Shown here one piece after another: positions 1 to 9,581 of a DNA stretch of 64,000 nt. The notes beneath the pieces are model-generated. The model made no database searches. It was not told the DNA's origin and was given only the letters and a program-made list of their open reading frames with translations. Position 1 is the stretch's first letter. Each line of letters begins with the position of its first letter. The position numbers were made by a program, and so were the translations under genes. The DNA is from CAVTWD01 sp963738325 (GTDB lineage: Bacteria; Actinomycetota; Acidimicrobiia; Acidimicrobiales; Ilumatobacteraceae): contig CAVTWD010000009.1 in the NCBI GenBank assembly GCA_963738325.1, positions 434,001 to 498,000 on the forward strand, given 5' to 3'.

Positions 1-1
1 C

Positions 2-2032
2 ACCACCCAAGCCATCCTCGACCAGGAAGCCGACCTGCTGGCCTGGGCCGACCGCCGCCTCGCCCACCCCGGTCACCCAGAACTGGCCACCCGCCACCAG
101 TCCCCCATCCGCCTCACCGTCGCTCAGGCCGAAGTGGCGGTGGCGGTGGCTGGGACGGCCGACCTGGTGTTGGTGGTGGGCCCAGCCGGCACCGGCAAGA
201 CCACCGCCCTCGCCCCGGCCGTGGAGCAGCTGCGCGCCGACAACCGGGTGGTGTTCGGCGTGGCACCCTCGGCCGGCGCCGCCGACGTCCTGGCCGCCGA
301 GACCGGCGTGGTGGCCGACACGCTCGACAAGCTCCTCGCCGAACACTCCCTGCCCCGCCGACCCGATCACCGCTACGACCTCCCCGCCGGCGCCACCGTG
401 CTCGTCGACGAGGCCGGGATGATCCCCACCGCCCGCCTCGCCGACCTGGCCGAGCTGGCCGACGTGCGCGGCTGGCGGCTGGTGCTGGTCGGAGACCCCC
501 TCCAGTTGTCCGCCGTCGGGCGGGGTGGCATGTTCGGCCTCCTGGTCGACACCCACGGCGCCATCGAACTCGACCGCGTCCACCGGTTCACCCATCTCTG
601 GGAACGAGACGCCAGCCTCCGGCTACGCCGCGGCGACCCCGACGTCGCCGACCTCTACGACGCGCACGGCCGGCTCCATGGCGGCACCCTCGAGGCGATG
701 GAACGAGCCGCCGTGCGAGCCTGGTGGGACCACCGCCACGCCGGCCACACCGTCGCACTGCTGGCGCCGACCAACGAGACCGTGGACCGGCTCAACCAAC
801 GCGCCCAACAGGCCCGCCTGCGCTTCGGCGAGCTCGACCCCGACGGCAGCACCCTCCACCTCGGTGCCGTGAACCTGTACGTGGGGGACGAGGTCGCCAC
901 CCGACGCAACGACCGGCGGCTGGTCACCGACGAGGGCGACATGGTCCGCAACCGAGCCCGATGGACGATCACCGCCATCCACCCCGACCACGGTCTCACG
1001 GTCACCGGGCCCTCCGGGACGGTGCGACTCCCCGCCCGGTACGTGGCCGAGCACGTCGAGCTGGGCTACGCCACCACCGGCGCTGCCGCCCAAGGCCGCA
1101 CCGTCGACCGGGCCCTCGTCGTCCTCGACCGCGCCACCGACGTCCGCAACCTGTACGTCCCCATGACCTGCGGCCGCCACACCAACGACGCGTTCATCGC
1201 CCTCCACGGCGAGGACACCGCAGTCGACGTGTTCGCCCGCTGCCTGACCACCGACTGGATCGACCAACCAGCCCACGCCCGCCGTGCCGAGCTGCTCAGC
1301 GAGCAGCCCCACCGCGCCGGCCTGCTCGACGGCCCCGTTCTGCGGGCGCTGCTCGAACGTCGCTACGACCTGTAGTCCGAACTCGACCTCGCCCTCGCCC
1401 GCCAGCAGCGCCTCCCCGCAGAGATCCGCCACACCCACGCCGCACGAGCCAAGGCCGAACAGTCGCTAGCCCAGCTCGACGAGCGTCGCCGCCACGCTGA
1501 ACACATCGTCGACGCCTATGACCGACCCCTACGACGCCGACGCCACCAGCACGAGCTCGAGGCCGCCCGTCGCGAGCTCGCCGACTTGCCCCACCTGCAG
1601 TACGACGCCCAGCAGCAACTCGACGCTGCCGGCGCGACGCTCACCGACCTCCACCGCAGTGACCGCGACGCAAAAGCGGTGCTCGCCAGACGCCCCGACA
1701 TCCAAGCCGAGCTCGACGAGGTCGCGCAGCAGCTTGGCGCTGATCTCCGGATCCGCACCCGCGTCACCCGCCTCGAGCAACCCGACAACATCGTCAGCGT
1801 TCTCGGGCCGCGGCCCGCCGGTCGAGACGCCCGAGCATGGGATGACACCGCGGGCCTACTGGCCCAACACCAGGCCGCCTTCGACATCGTCGACGGGCTC
1901 GGTCGCCCGCCGTTCTACCTGGACAGCTCGGCCTACGCCGACAGCCACCACGCCATCACCCCTCGCCTCGGAAACCGCCAGCGCACCCAGGAGCAGGGCC
2001 TCGAGCTCGAGGGTCTCAGCATCGATCTGTAA
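2..2032 (+). pseudogene. MobF/TraA-type conjugative relaxase, helicase and C-terminal part, split by an in-frame TAG
   Basis: The frame is already open at the left edge, so the gene begins outside the window. The visible part is the RecD-like helicase half of a TraA/TrwC relaxase: Walker A GPAGTGKTT near base 180, Walker B LVDEAG, and the helicase motif VGDPLQLSAVG near base 495. A TAG at 1373-1375 ends the frame after RYDL, yet the same frame stays open to TAA at 2030-2032 and encodes a charged, Gln/Arg/Ala-rich helical tail typical of this family. A CAG to TAG change would explain the break. It is either a recent nonsense mutation or a sequence error. In the family, the N-terminal relaxase domain nicks oriT and the helicase unwinds DNA for transfer. 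Confidence 0.85.
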
Positions 2033-2064
2033 CCCAGGCACAGCGCACACTCGGTCTTATCGGC

Positions 2065-2253
2065 CGACCACGCCGATCGAAGCCTCTTTGCTGTCAAGGG
2101 GGGTTGAGGGGCGCGTTGAAGCGGCGCCTTGGGCGCGGGCGTAGCGTTGCTATCGGGTCCGGGAGTGACTGGTCCGAAGTGCCGGTGTTCAGGGTTCAGC
2201 CGGCCACGCTGGATGCAAGAGTCGTCCCTGGTTGTCCTCCCGGGCCCGCGAGG
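2065..2253 (-). ncRNA. Noncoding 3' part of the IS110 element; candidate bridge-RNA region
   Basis: No reading frame fits here, but the whole stretch is conserved with the second copy (8856-9044). IS110-family elements encode a structured bridge RNA in a noncoding end; in the IS1111 subgroup it lies 3' of the transposase. Several G/C-rich self-complementary stretches are visible. I have not folded it, so the RNA is an inference from family and position. Confidence 0.35.
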
Positions 2254-3206
2254 TCAGCGGCGGCGGAGGTCGGCTTGGAGTTGACGCCAGACGGTGTCGC
2301 TGATGCGCCGCTTCAACGCCCGCAACGCTTCCTTCTTCGACTTCCCCTCGGCAAGCTTGCGGTCGTAGTAGGCCCGGCCGGGGGTGGGGTGGGCGACCTG
2401 GGTGACGGCGGCCAGGTGCAGGGCATGGTTCAGGGTGCGGTTCCCGCGGGGGTTCAACCGGTGCCGTTTCTTGGGTCCGCTGGACGCTTCGATGGGGGCG
2501 GTCCCGTTGTAGGCGGCGAACCGGTCCGGGGTGGTGAACCGGGCGGGGTCACCGACGTGACCGAGGATGAACCCGGCCACGATCGGACCGATCCCGTGGA
2601 TCTCGAGCAGCGCCGTGCCCGACGCGGTGACGGCGTCGGTGACCCGGGCTCGGGCGGTGGCGATCTCACGATCCAAGCGGCGGACATCGGCGAGGAGCTC
2701 ACCCGCGAGACGTTTGCGTTCGATCGCCGCGGCCCCGTCGAGGCGCACCGCTCGGAGGAGCTTGGCGGCCCGATCCGCGGACAGCCGTCGGGGTGCGCCA
2801 CCAGGCACAAGCTCTCGCAGGCAGACGTGCAGCCGACACGCGGCCTGGGTCCGCAACGCGACGAGGTCCTGGTAGCGGTCGATACGCAACCGGATCACCG
2901 CGGAGTGGTCCTCGACCGGCACGGTCCGCAGTCCGCAGTGGCGCAGCCCAGCAATGGCCGTGGCCAACGCGTCGTTCCCGTCGTTCTTTCCCGCCTTCGT
3001 CGAGCCCAACAGGCGAACCCGAGCCGACAAGGTTGGAGGCACGTCGATGACGTGCTCGCCGGCGGAGAGGAGCTGCTGGGCGAGGAGCTTGCCCAGCCCA
3101 CCCGCGGACTCGATGGCCCACGTCCGCTCCTCACCCAGCGGCGCCGCCCACGCCAACAACCGTGCCGTCTGGCATCGGTCAGCAGCGACCTGCAGACGGG
3201 CCAATG
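2065..3206 (-). repeat. Inverted repeat arm 1 (IS110 body), partner 7903-9044
   Basis: These 1,142 bases recur in reverse orientation at 7903-9044; paired positions sum to 11109. The encoded proteins are identical throughout the shared part. At the left end the match stops after TGGTCG. At the right end it stops inside transposase codons, so this end is a recombination point and not the natural end of the element. Confidence 0.9.
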
Positions 3207-3279
3207 GCTGTTCGTCGGTGTCGATAGCGACCGCGGTGTGCGTCGACTTGTGGGGGTCGATCCCGATGATCATGGTCAT
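2254..3279 (-). CDS. IS110-family transposase (complete copy)
   Basis: This 341-residue protein is a DEDD transposase of the IS110 family. The N-terminal RuvC-like domain begins MTMIIGIDPHKSTHTAVAI, with the first catalytic Asp in GIDPHK, an acidic residue in AIESAGG and the Asp pair in KNDGNDAL. The C-terminal Tnp20 domain carries the HGIGPIVA helix-hairpin-helix and AAYNGTAPIEASSG, which holds the conserved serine. A strong ribosome site (GAGGAGGAGCTC) lies directly before the ATG. About 190 bases of noncoding element DNA follow the stop. The protein looks intact and is the only copy here able to make a full transposase. Confidence 0.93.
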   Translation of the reverse strand: MTMIIGIDPHKSTHTAVAIDTDEQPLARLQVAADRCQTARLLAWAAPLGEERTWAIESAGGLGKLLAQQLLSAGEHVIDVPPTLSARVRLLGSTKAGKNDGNDALATAIAGLRHCGLRTVPVEDHSAVIRLRIDRYQDLVALRTQAACRLHVCLRELVPGGAPRRLSADRAAKLLRAVRLDGAAAIERKRLAGELLADVRRLDREIATARARVTDAVTASGTALLEIHGIGPIVAGFILGHVGDPARFTTPDRFAAYNGTAPIEASSGPKKRHRLNPRGNRTLNHALHLAAVTQVAHPTPGRAYYDRKLAEGKSKKEALRALKRRISDTVWRQLQADLRRR

Positions 3280-3495
3280 GGAGCTCCTCCTCGTGAACGC
3301 GTGGATACGTCACGACGGGCACTCCTGATGAAGGTTGCTGCTCGCCTCTTTCGAGCCACGCCGTGACCGGACCCCGACCGGCCGGCGCTTCGTTCGGAAG
3401 CCAACCCGACACGCGAGCAGCAGGCAGTTCGAGAGCCAGCCGGCCGAGACCCAGGACGCTACGAGCAACCGCTCAACGCCCGCCCCGATCATCCA

Positions 3496-3658
3496 TCAGG
3501 CAGTTATGGACGCTCTTGCAGGTCATCCGGAACGCCTGCGTCTATCACCACAGGGCCTGGGATCGGCGTGTGCGGCGGCTGAGCACGGGCTGTCTTCCTG
3601 GTGGGCATGGGGTGATGGTCTAGGTTGCGGTCTCTCCGGGGGACGGGGGGTCGTGATG
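3496..3658 (+). repeat. Duplicated upstream region of hydrolase A
   Basis: The stretch from ATCAGGCAGTTATGGACGC to the ATG of hydrolase A matches, with scattered differences, 5397-5557 before hydrolase B. Shared pieces include GGACGCTCT, CTGATGGTCTAGGTTGCGGTC and the GGACGGGGGTCG-type ribosome site. The tandem duplication therefore copied promoter and gene together. Confidence 0.8.
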
Positions 3659-5224
3659 GCTAGGGGCGTTACCAGCGACAATCCTCGTCTCCGGGTCCGG
3701 ATGGCCTTGCCCGTTGTCGTGTTGTCCGTCGTCGCCGCGTCTGTGGGCACGTCGTCTGCGGTGGCTGCCGGCCAGCCGGCGCCCGAGGCGTCGGGGATCG
3801 CGTGGACGAGCTGCGATCCTCCGGACAGCCATGGTCACCACTTCGAGTGTGCCAAGGTTGCGGTGCCGTTGGATTGGGACCGCCCGAACGGCAAGAAGAT
3901 CGAGCTGGCCGTCATCCGCTACCTGGCCAGTCGCCCCAAGAAGCGGATCGGGTCGATGTTCGTCAACCCGGGCGGTCCGGGTGACAGCGGTGTCACGCTC
4001 GTGCAGACCTCGGGCGCCGACTTCGATGCCTGGGGTGGGGGCCGCTTCGACGTCGTCGGTTGGGATCCCCGGGGCACCAACGGCAGCGCACCGGTGGAGT
4101 GCTTCACCAGCACCGCAGCCCGGGATCGGTTCTGGGCGGGTGTGACCCTTCCCCTCACTGCAGCCGAGTCGCGGGCCTTCTCACGCAAGACCGTCGAGCT
4201 GGCCCGCCGCTGCGATGAGGTGAACGGGGATCTCCTCGACCACATCTCGACGGGGGACACCGCCCGCGATCTGGACGCGCTGCGCAAGACCGTCGGGGAC
4301 CGCCTGCTCACCTACGTCGGCCTTTCCTACGGATCGATGATCGGCCAGACCTACGCCAACCTGTTCCCGGGCCGAGTGCGGGCGATGATGCTCGACGGCA
4401 TCGTTGACGCCGTCAAGTACACGACCAGCGCCGAGACGAGGACCGCGGGCGACGTCGCGTTCACCGACGAGGTCTTCGACCAGTTCATGGCCCTGTGCCA
4501 GCGCGCCGGCCGGGCCGGCTGTGCCCTCGCCGGTCACGGCGAGCGCGTTACGCGGCGCGTGGCGAAGCTGTTCGCCCAGGCGAGTCGGGCGCCGATCCCC
4601 GCGCCCAACGCGAACCCGCCCGGCGAGCTCACCTCTCGCGATCTGCAGGTCTCCACGTTCACCCCGTTGCGGCTACCGCTCACCTGGCCGCAGTTCGCGA
4701 CCGACCTCGAGGCCGCCATCAACGGTGACGCCACGAACCTGAAGATCGCCGCGCAGGCCCAGCAAACGCCGGAGGGGTTCGCCGAGTTCACGACCTCCGC
4801 CGCGATCACGTGCGCCGACGGCCCTGCCCGCCAGCCGGTCAGCGCATGGCCGGAGGTCATCGACCACTTCACCGACGTGAGCAAGCTCTGGGGACCGAGG
4901 AACGGATGGGGGTTCTGGGCTCCCTGCGCGTCGGGCTGGCCGGCGCACGACCCCCAGCGATACACGGGGCCGTGGAACGCGACCACGAAGACCCCGATCT
5001 TGTTGGTCAACGCCCGGTACGACCCCGCCACCAGCTACGGCAACGCCCAGGTCGCCGAGAAGCGGCTCGGCCACGCCGTGCTGCTCACCATGGACGGCTG
5101 GGGCCACCCCAGCTACCAGGTGCCCAGCGCATGCATCGACGAATGGCGCGTCCGCTACCTCGTCGACCTGGTCACCCCACCACGCGGCACGGTCTGCCAA
5201 CCCGACCAGACCCCGTTCGGCTAG
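3656..5224 (+). CDS. Secreted tripeptidyl-aminopeptidase-like alpha/beta hydrolase (copy A)
   Basis: The protein has 522 residues. An Arg-rich N-terminus and a hydrophobic stretch (MALPVVVLSVVAASVGT) ending near AVAAGQPA look like a Sec signal peptide. The mature part has the SlpD/SlpE/TAP-like layout: oxyanion region NPGGPGDSG, RGTNGSAPVECF, nucleophile Ser in GLSYGSMIGQ, a Cys-containing lid, then the C-terminal TAP-like domain with Asp in NARYDPATSYG and His in GWGHPSYQ. Such enzymes remove N-terminal tripeptides from peptides outside the cell. I chose ATG 3656 because a GGGGGACGGGG ribosome site precedes it and the upstream open frame is not protein-like. It lies between the inverted IS110 copies, so it is cargo of the left-hand element. 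Confidence 0.85.
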   Translation: MARGVTSDNPRLRVRMALPVVVLSVVAASVGTSSAVAAGQPAPEASGIAWTSCDPPDSHGHHFECAKVAVPLDWDRPNGKKIELAVIRYLASRPKKRIGSMFVNPGGPGDSGVTLVQTSGADFDAWGGGRFDVVGWDPRGTNGSAPVECFTSTAARDRFWAGVTLPLTAAESRAFSRKTVELARRCDEVNGDLLDHISTGDTARDLDALRKTVGDRLLTYVGLSYGSMIGQTYANLFPGRVRAMMLDGIVDAVKYTTSAETRTAGDVAFTDEVFDQFMALCQRAGRAGCALAGHGERVTRRVAKLFAQASRAPIPAPNANPPGELTSRDLQVSTFTPLRLPLTWPQFATDLEAAINGDATNLKIAAQAQQTPEGFAEFTTSAAITCADGPARQPVSAWPEVIDHFTDVSKLWGPRNGWGFWAPCASGWPAHDPQRYTGPWNATTKTPILLVNARYDPATSYGNAQVAEKRLGHAVLLTMDGWGHPSYQVPSACIDEWRVRYLVDLVTPPRGTVCQPDQTPFG

Positions 5225-5554
5225 GTCTCGAGCGTGCCCGCGGTCACGAGCAGCGCCTGAAATGCCCGATCGGCAGCCGCGCCGATCAGGCAGTTCGGTC
5301 GCGACAGTTGCGCGTAACTGTGGCCGTCGCTCCCCCCGACACCGGCACACCGATCGCCGACTCCGGTCGGCGACGCAAAGGCCGAGGCCGCGTCCCGATC
5401 ACGCAGTTCTGGACGCTCTCGCAGGTCGTCGGGAGACCTGCGTCTACTACCACAAGGCCTGGATCGGAATGAGCAACGGCTGAGCGAGGGCTGTCTTTCT
5501 GCTGGGCGTGGGCTGATGGTCTAGGTTGCGGTCTTCCAGCGGACGGGGGTCGCG

Positions 5555-7130
5555 ATGGCCGGGGGCGTCACCAACCAGCATCCTCGTCTTCGGGTCCGTA
5601 CGGCGGTGGCCGCGATCGTGTTGGGCCTGGTCGCCGTGTCGGTGAGCACGCCGTATGCGGCGGCGTCGCCGGCCGCGAACCGGGTCCGAGGGATCCGGGA
5701 TCAAGTGGAAGAAGTGCAAAGGCAAACCCCGGGATGACCAGTTGCAGTGCGCCACGATTTCGGTGCCGTTGGACTGGGACCGCCCGAAGGGCAAGCAGAT
5801 CGACTTGGCGGTGATCCGCCGCCTGGCCAGTCGACCCAAGAAGCGGATCGGGTCGATGTTCGCCATCCCGGGCGGACCGGGCCAGAGCGGCTACGACCTG
5901 GTGGCGGAGTCGGGCGCCTTACTCGACAAGTTCGGTGTCGGTCGCTTCGACGTGGTGGGCTGGGATCCGAGGGGCACGAACCGCAGCTCACCGGTGGAGT
6001 GCTTCACCAACGAGCCGGCCCAGGCCCGGTTCTGGGCCGGGGTGTCCATTCCGTCCACCCCGGCCGAATCGGACGCGTACCAACGCAAGACCGTCGAGCT
6101 GGCACGGCGGTGCGGGGAGGTGAGCGGGGAACTCCTGTCGCACATCACCACCACCGACACCGCCCGCGACCTCGACGCGCTGCGCCAGGCCGTCGGCGAC
6201 CCGGCGCTCACCTATGTTGGACTGTCCTACGGAACGATGATCGGCCAGATCTACGCCAACCTGTTCCCGGGCCGGGTCCGGGCGATGGTGCTCGACGGCC
6301 TCGTCGACGCGGTCGCGACCGTAGAGAGTGCCGAGGCGAGGACCGTCAACAACGTCTCGTCTGCTGACGAGGTCTTCGCGCAGCTCGTCGCGCTGTGCGA
6401 GAGCGCCGGCCGGGCCGGCTGCGCCCTCGCCGGTCACGGCGAGCCCGTCGCCCAACGGGTGACTCGACTGTTCGCCACGGCCCGCCGGGCGCCGATCCCG
6501 GCGCCCAACGCCCAGCCTCCTGGCCCGCTCAGCTACCAGGATCTGCTGAACTCCACGTTCACCCCGTTGCGCCTACCGGTCGACTGGCCGCAGCTCGCCG
6601 CGGATCTCGAGGCTGCCGTTAACGGTGACGCGTCGAACCTCGCGACTCAGGCGCGGACGTTGGAGACACCGGACTTCTTCGCCGGCGCGACGACGTCGGC
6701 GGCGATCTCGTGCGGAGACGGTCCCGCCAACCGGCCGTCCACCGCCTGGCCAGAGGTGATCCCTCGCTTCAACGACGCCGGCGAGTTGTGGGGAGCGCTG
6801 ACGGGATGGTGGCTGTGGGCACCGTGCGCCTCGAACTGGCCGGCCCACAGCACCGACCGGTACACGGGGCCGTGGAACGCCACGACCAAGACCCCGATTC
6901 TGCTGCTCAACAACCGCCACGACCCCGCCACCAGCTACCACAACGCCCAGGTCGCCGAGCAACGGCTCGGCGACGCCGTGCTGCTCACCGAGGACGGCTA
7001 CGGCCACCTGACCGTCAATGACCCCAGCCGGTGTGTCGACCAGGCGAGAACGCGCTACCTCGTCGATCTCATCACCCCACCCCGAGGAACCGTCTGCCAA
7101 GCCGACAAGCTCCCGTTCTCCCAGCCGTAG
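5555..7130 (+). pseudogene. Tandem paralogue of the secreted hydrolase (copy B), frameshifted after the signal peptide
   Basis: It is closely similar to copy A through its length. The signal peptide (MAGGVTNQHPRLRVRTAVAA onward) is read from ATG 5555, but the mature enzyme (GIKWKKCKGK onward) is one base out of phase. The change falls around 5685-5702, in a stretch with three GGG runs. The rest is well kept: Ser in GLSYGTMIG, Asp in NNRHDPATSY, His in DGYGHLTV. One extra G explains the break. It may be a sequence error, in which case both copies work. Confidence 0.8.
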
Positions 7131-7679
7131 GCCACGCTCAACCGGGGCGCGTGCGACTGCAGGCGTTCACCCGGCACAGGCCGCACCCGTCTGAATCGAA
7201 CGCCGTCGCGCACCGCCCATGCCGACGCGGACGACACGGCGCAATCGGACACGGCACCACGAAGTCCCGCGACGAGCACGGCCCAACACCGGCGTCGTAC
7301 CCGACACATCGCCGGAACAGCGACGAACAGAGCGCCCGAGAATCGAGCGTGCCCGCGGTCGCGAGCGCGCCCTAATGCCCTGATCTGGTTCGGCTTCACT
7401 CCACGTACCAGCCCGGCCAGATCGACGGTTCGGTGCGTCGCAGCACGTTGGTCGCGATGTCCGCTTGACGCGCCCGAATGCCCGCTCTAGCGCTGTTACG
7501 CGGGTCGGAGCGGACCCCCGGTCGGGTGACCGATAGAGCATTCGCACCAATGTTGACGGGATGGAAACTTCCTGCTCGGCACCGTCGTTGTGAGGACAGT
7601 TAGCCGACGACGCCAGTGAACCGCACGCCGTTCGGCAACCACCGCCACTACCGATGACCCCGCACGAGGAGTGTTTCTG
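7131..7679 (+). other. Intergenic region after hydrolase B
   Basis: No convincing gene. The string TCGAGCGTGCCCGCGGTC near 7343 also occurs just after hydrolase A (near 5226), so it marks the 3' flank of the duplicated unit. The rest has no structure I can name. Confidence 0.5.
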
Positions 7680-8855
7680 ATGTCCACCACAGCCAGGGCT
7701 CGCCACCAGCGCCGCCACGACCACCACCGGGGCCCGGTTCGAGGTCGGCCCGATCCCACGCTGCCCCAGCCTCAGCCCGAGACGGTCGAGGCAGAACCCA
7801 TTGCCATCGACCCTCACGACGAGTCGTGGCGTCCCTTCCCCTACTACGGCGAGCGTCCCGACGACCGCCCGACGCTGACCGGCCTGATCAAGTCCCGGCT
7901 GGCATTGGCCCGTCTGCAGGTCGCTGCTGACCGATGCCAGACGGCACGGTTGTTGGCGTGGGCGGCGCCGCTGGGTGAGGAGCGGACGTGGGCCATCGAG
8001 TCCGCGGGTGGGCTGGGCAAGCTCCTCGCCCAGCAGCTCCTCTCCGCCGGCGAGCACGTCATCGACGTGCCTCCAACCTTGTCGGCTCGGGTTCGCCTGT
8101 TGGGCTCGACGAAGGCGGGAAAGAACGACGGGAACGACGCGTTGGCCACGGCCATTGCTGGGCTGCGCCACTGCGGACTGCGGACCGTGCCGGTCGAGGA
8201 CCACTCCGCGGTGATCCGGTTGCGTATCGACCGCTACCAGGACCTCGTCGCGTTGCGGACCCAGGCCGCGTGTCGGCTGCACGTCTGCCTGCGAGAGCTT
8301 GTGCCTGGTGGCGCACCCCGACGGCTGTCCGCGGATCGGGCCGCCAAGCTCCTCCGAGCGGTGCGCCTCGACGGGGCCGCGGCGATCGAACGCAAACGTC
8401 TCGCGGGTGAGCTCCTCGCCGATGTCCGCCGCTTGGATCGTGAGATCGCCACCGCCCGAGCCCGGGTCACCGACGCCGTCACCGCGTCGGGCACGGCGCT
8501 GCTCGAGATCCACGGGATCGGTCCGATCGTGGCCGGGTTCATCCTCGGTCACGTCGGTGACCCCGCCCGGTTCACCACCCCGGACCGGTTCGCCGCCTAC
8601 AACGGGACCGCCCCCATCGAAGCGTCCAGCGGACCCAAGAAACGGCACCGGTTGAACCCCCGCGGGAACCGCACCCTGAACCATGCCCTGCACCTGGCCG
8701 CCGTCACCCAGGTCGCCCACCCCACCCCCGGCCGGGCCTACTACGACCGCAAGCTTGCCGAGGGGAAGTCGAAGAAGGAAGCGTTGCGGGCGTTGAAGCG
8801 GCGCATCAGCGACACCGTCTGGCGTCAACTCCAAGCCGACCTCCGCCGCCGCTGA
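7680..8855 (+). pseudogene. Chimera: N-terminus of an unknown element gene joined to IS110 transposase without its first catalytic block
   Basis: A good ribosome site (GAGGA) precedes ATG 7680. About 74 residues of an unrecognised Arg/Pro-rich protein (containing PHDESWRPFPYYGERPDD) run in frame into the IS110 transposase at LARLQVAADRC. The shared sequence starts at 7903 and is identical to the complete copy. The first transposase residues, including the catalytic Asp of GIDPHK, are missing, so this copy should not transpose alone. The join lies within a codon run, which points to recombination between copies or a deletion and not to clean insertion. Confidence 0.8.
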
Positions 8856-9044
8856 CCTCGCGGGCCCGGGAGGACAACCAGGGACGACTCTTGCATCCAG
8901 CGTGGCCGGCTGAACCCTGAACACCGGCACTTCGGACCAGTCACTCCCGGACCCGATAGCAACGCTACGCCCGCGCCCAAGGCGCCGCTTCAACGCGCCC
9001 CTCAACCCCCCTTGACAGCAAAGAGGCTTCGATCGGCGTGGTCG
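7903..9044 (+). repeat. Inverted repeat arm 2 (IS110 body), partner 2065-3206
   Basis: Reverse-complement match to 2065-3206, including the 3' noncoding part. Recombination between the arms would invert 3.2-7.9 kb, with both hydrolases. Confidence 0.9.
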
Positions 9045-9501
9045 CGGCGGATCGGGCAATCTGCGTGTCAAGCATCCTTCGGCTGTCGGCGAGCAAGGCA
9101 TCGCTCCAGGTCCTCGCGATAGATGCATGGCAGGCGAGCAGCTTGACCGATCCGCCATCGTTGGTTCTCACGCACACGACGTCCCGGCCCGGCGACAACG
9201 AACCGCAGAACAGTCCCGAGACGCGCTCAACGGGTACGACGACGGCCCGGAGCGGATTGTGCACGAGCAGCACGCGTCCACGAACCTCGACTCGGCTGCG
9301 CCATCCTGGGACCGCCCCGATCATGAAGCCGATCGTCGGAAGGACAAGGATCGCGATGAGCCGACCGTCCTGCGAGCCGATGAGCGCCATCAAGGGCAGA
9401 CCAATCGCGCATCCCGCTGTGGCTCCGAGCGCGCCATACAGGCCGACGTCTCTGACGTTCCACCGTCGAGAGCGAAACGAGAACTCGCTGGCGTTCGCCA
9501 C
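8965..9501 (-). pseudogene. Membrane protein with PH-like domain, 3' end replaced by IS110 DNA
   Basis: The frame starts at GTG 9501. Two hydrophobic segments (LYGALGATAGCAIGLPLMAL and LIAILVLPTIGFMIGAVPGW) are followed by a soluble beta-rich part (VEVRGRVLLVHNPLRAVVVP) like bacterial PH domains. Native sequence ends at about 9045, where IS110 DNA begins; the last 27 residues are read from the element. The real C-terminus is unknown. No specific function can be given. Confidence 0.6.
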
Positions 9502-9581
9502 CAGTCGCAGTTTCGCGGAAGTACCAACACCGATCTGCCGCTCGGTACGACCTCGATCGTCGGCTCGAGGGCGCTTGCGGA

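Noticed and set aside
2104..3366. Plus-strand open frame of 420 codons
   Set aside because: Antisense of the IS110 transposase gene; recurs with the element only.
5685..5702. Programmed frameshift in hydrolase B
   Set aside because: There is no slippery heptamer or pseudoknot, and copy A is in one frame; a G-run indel is simpler.
5655..7130. Independent gene starting at 5655 in the frame of hydrolase B
   Set aside because: The start MRRRRRPRTGSEG is antiphase signal-peptide DNA; comparison with copy A shows a frameshifted single gene.
7167..9158. Long minus-strand open frame (663 codons)
   Set aside because: It is antisense to the chimeric IS110 transposase and shows GC-driven, low-complexity protein with no family features.
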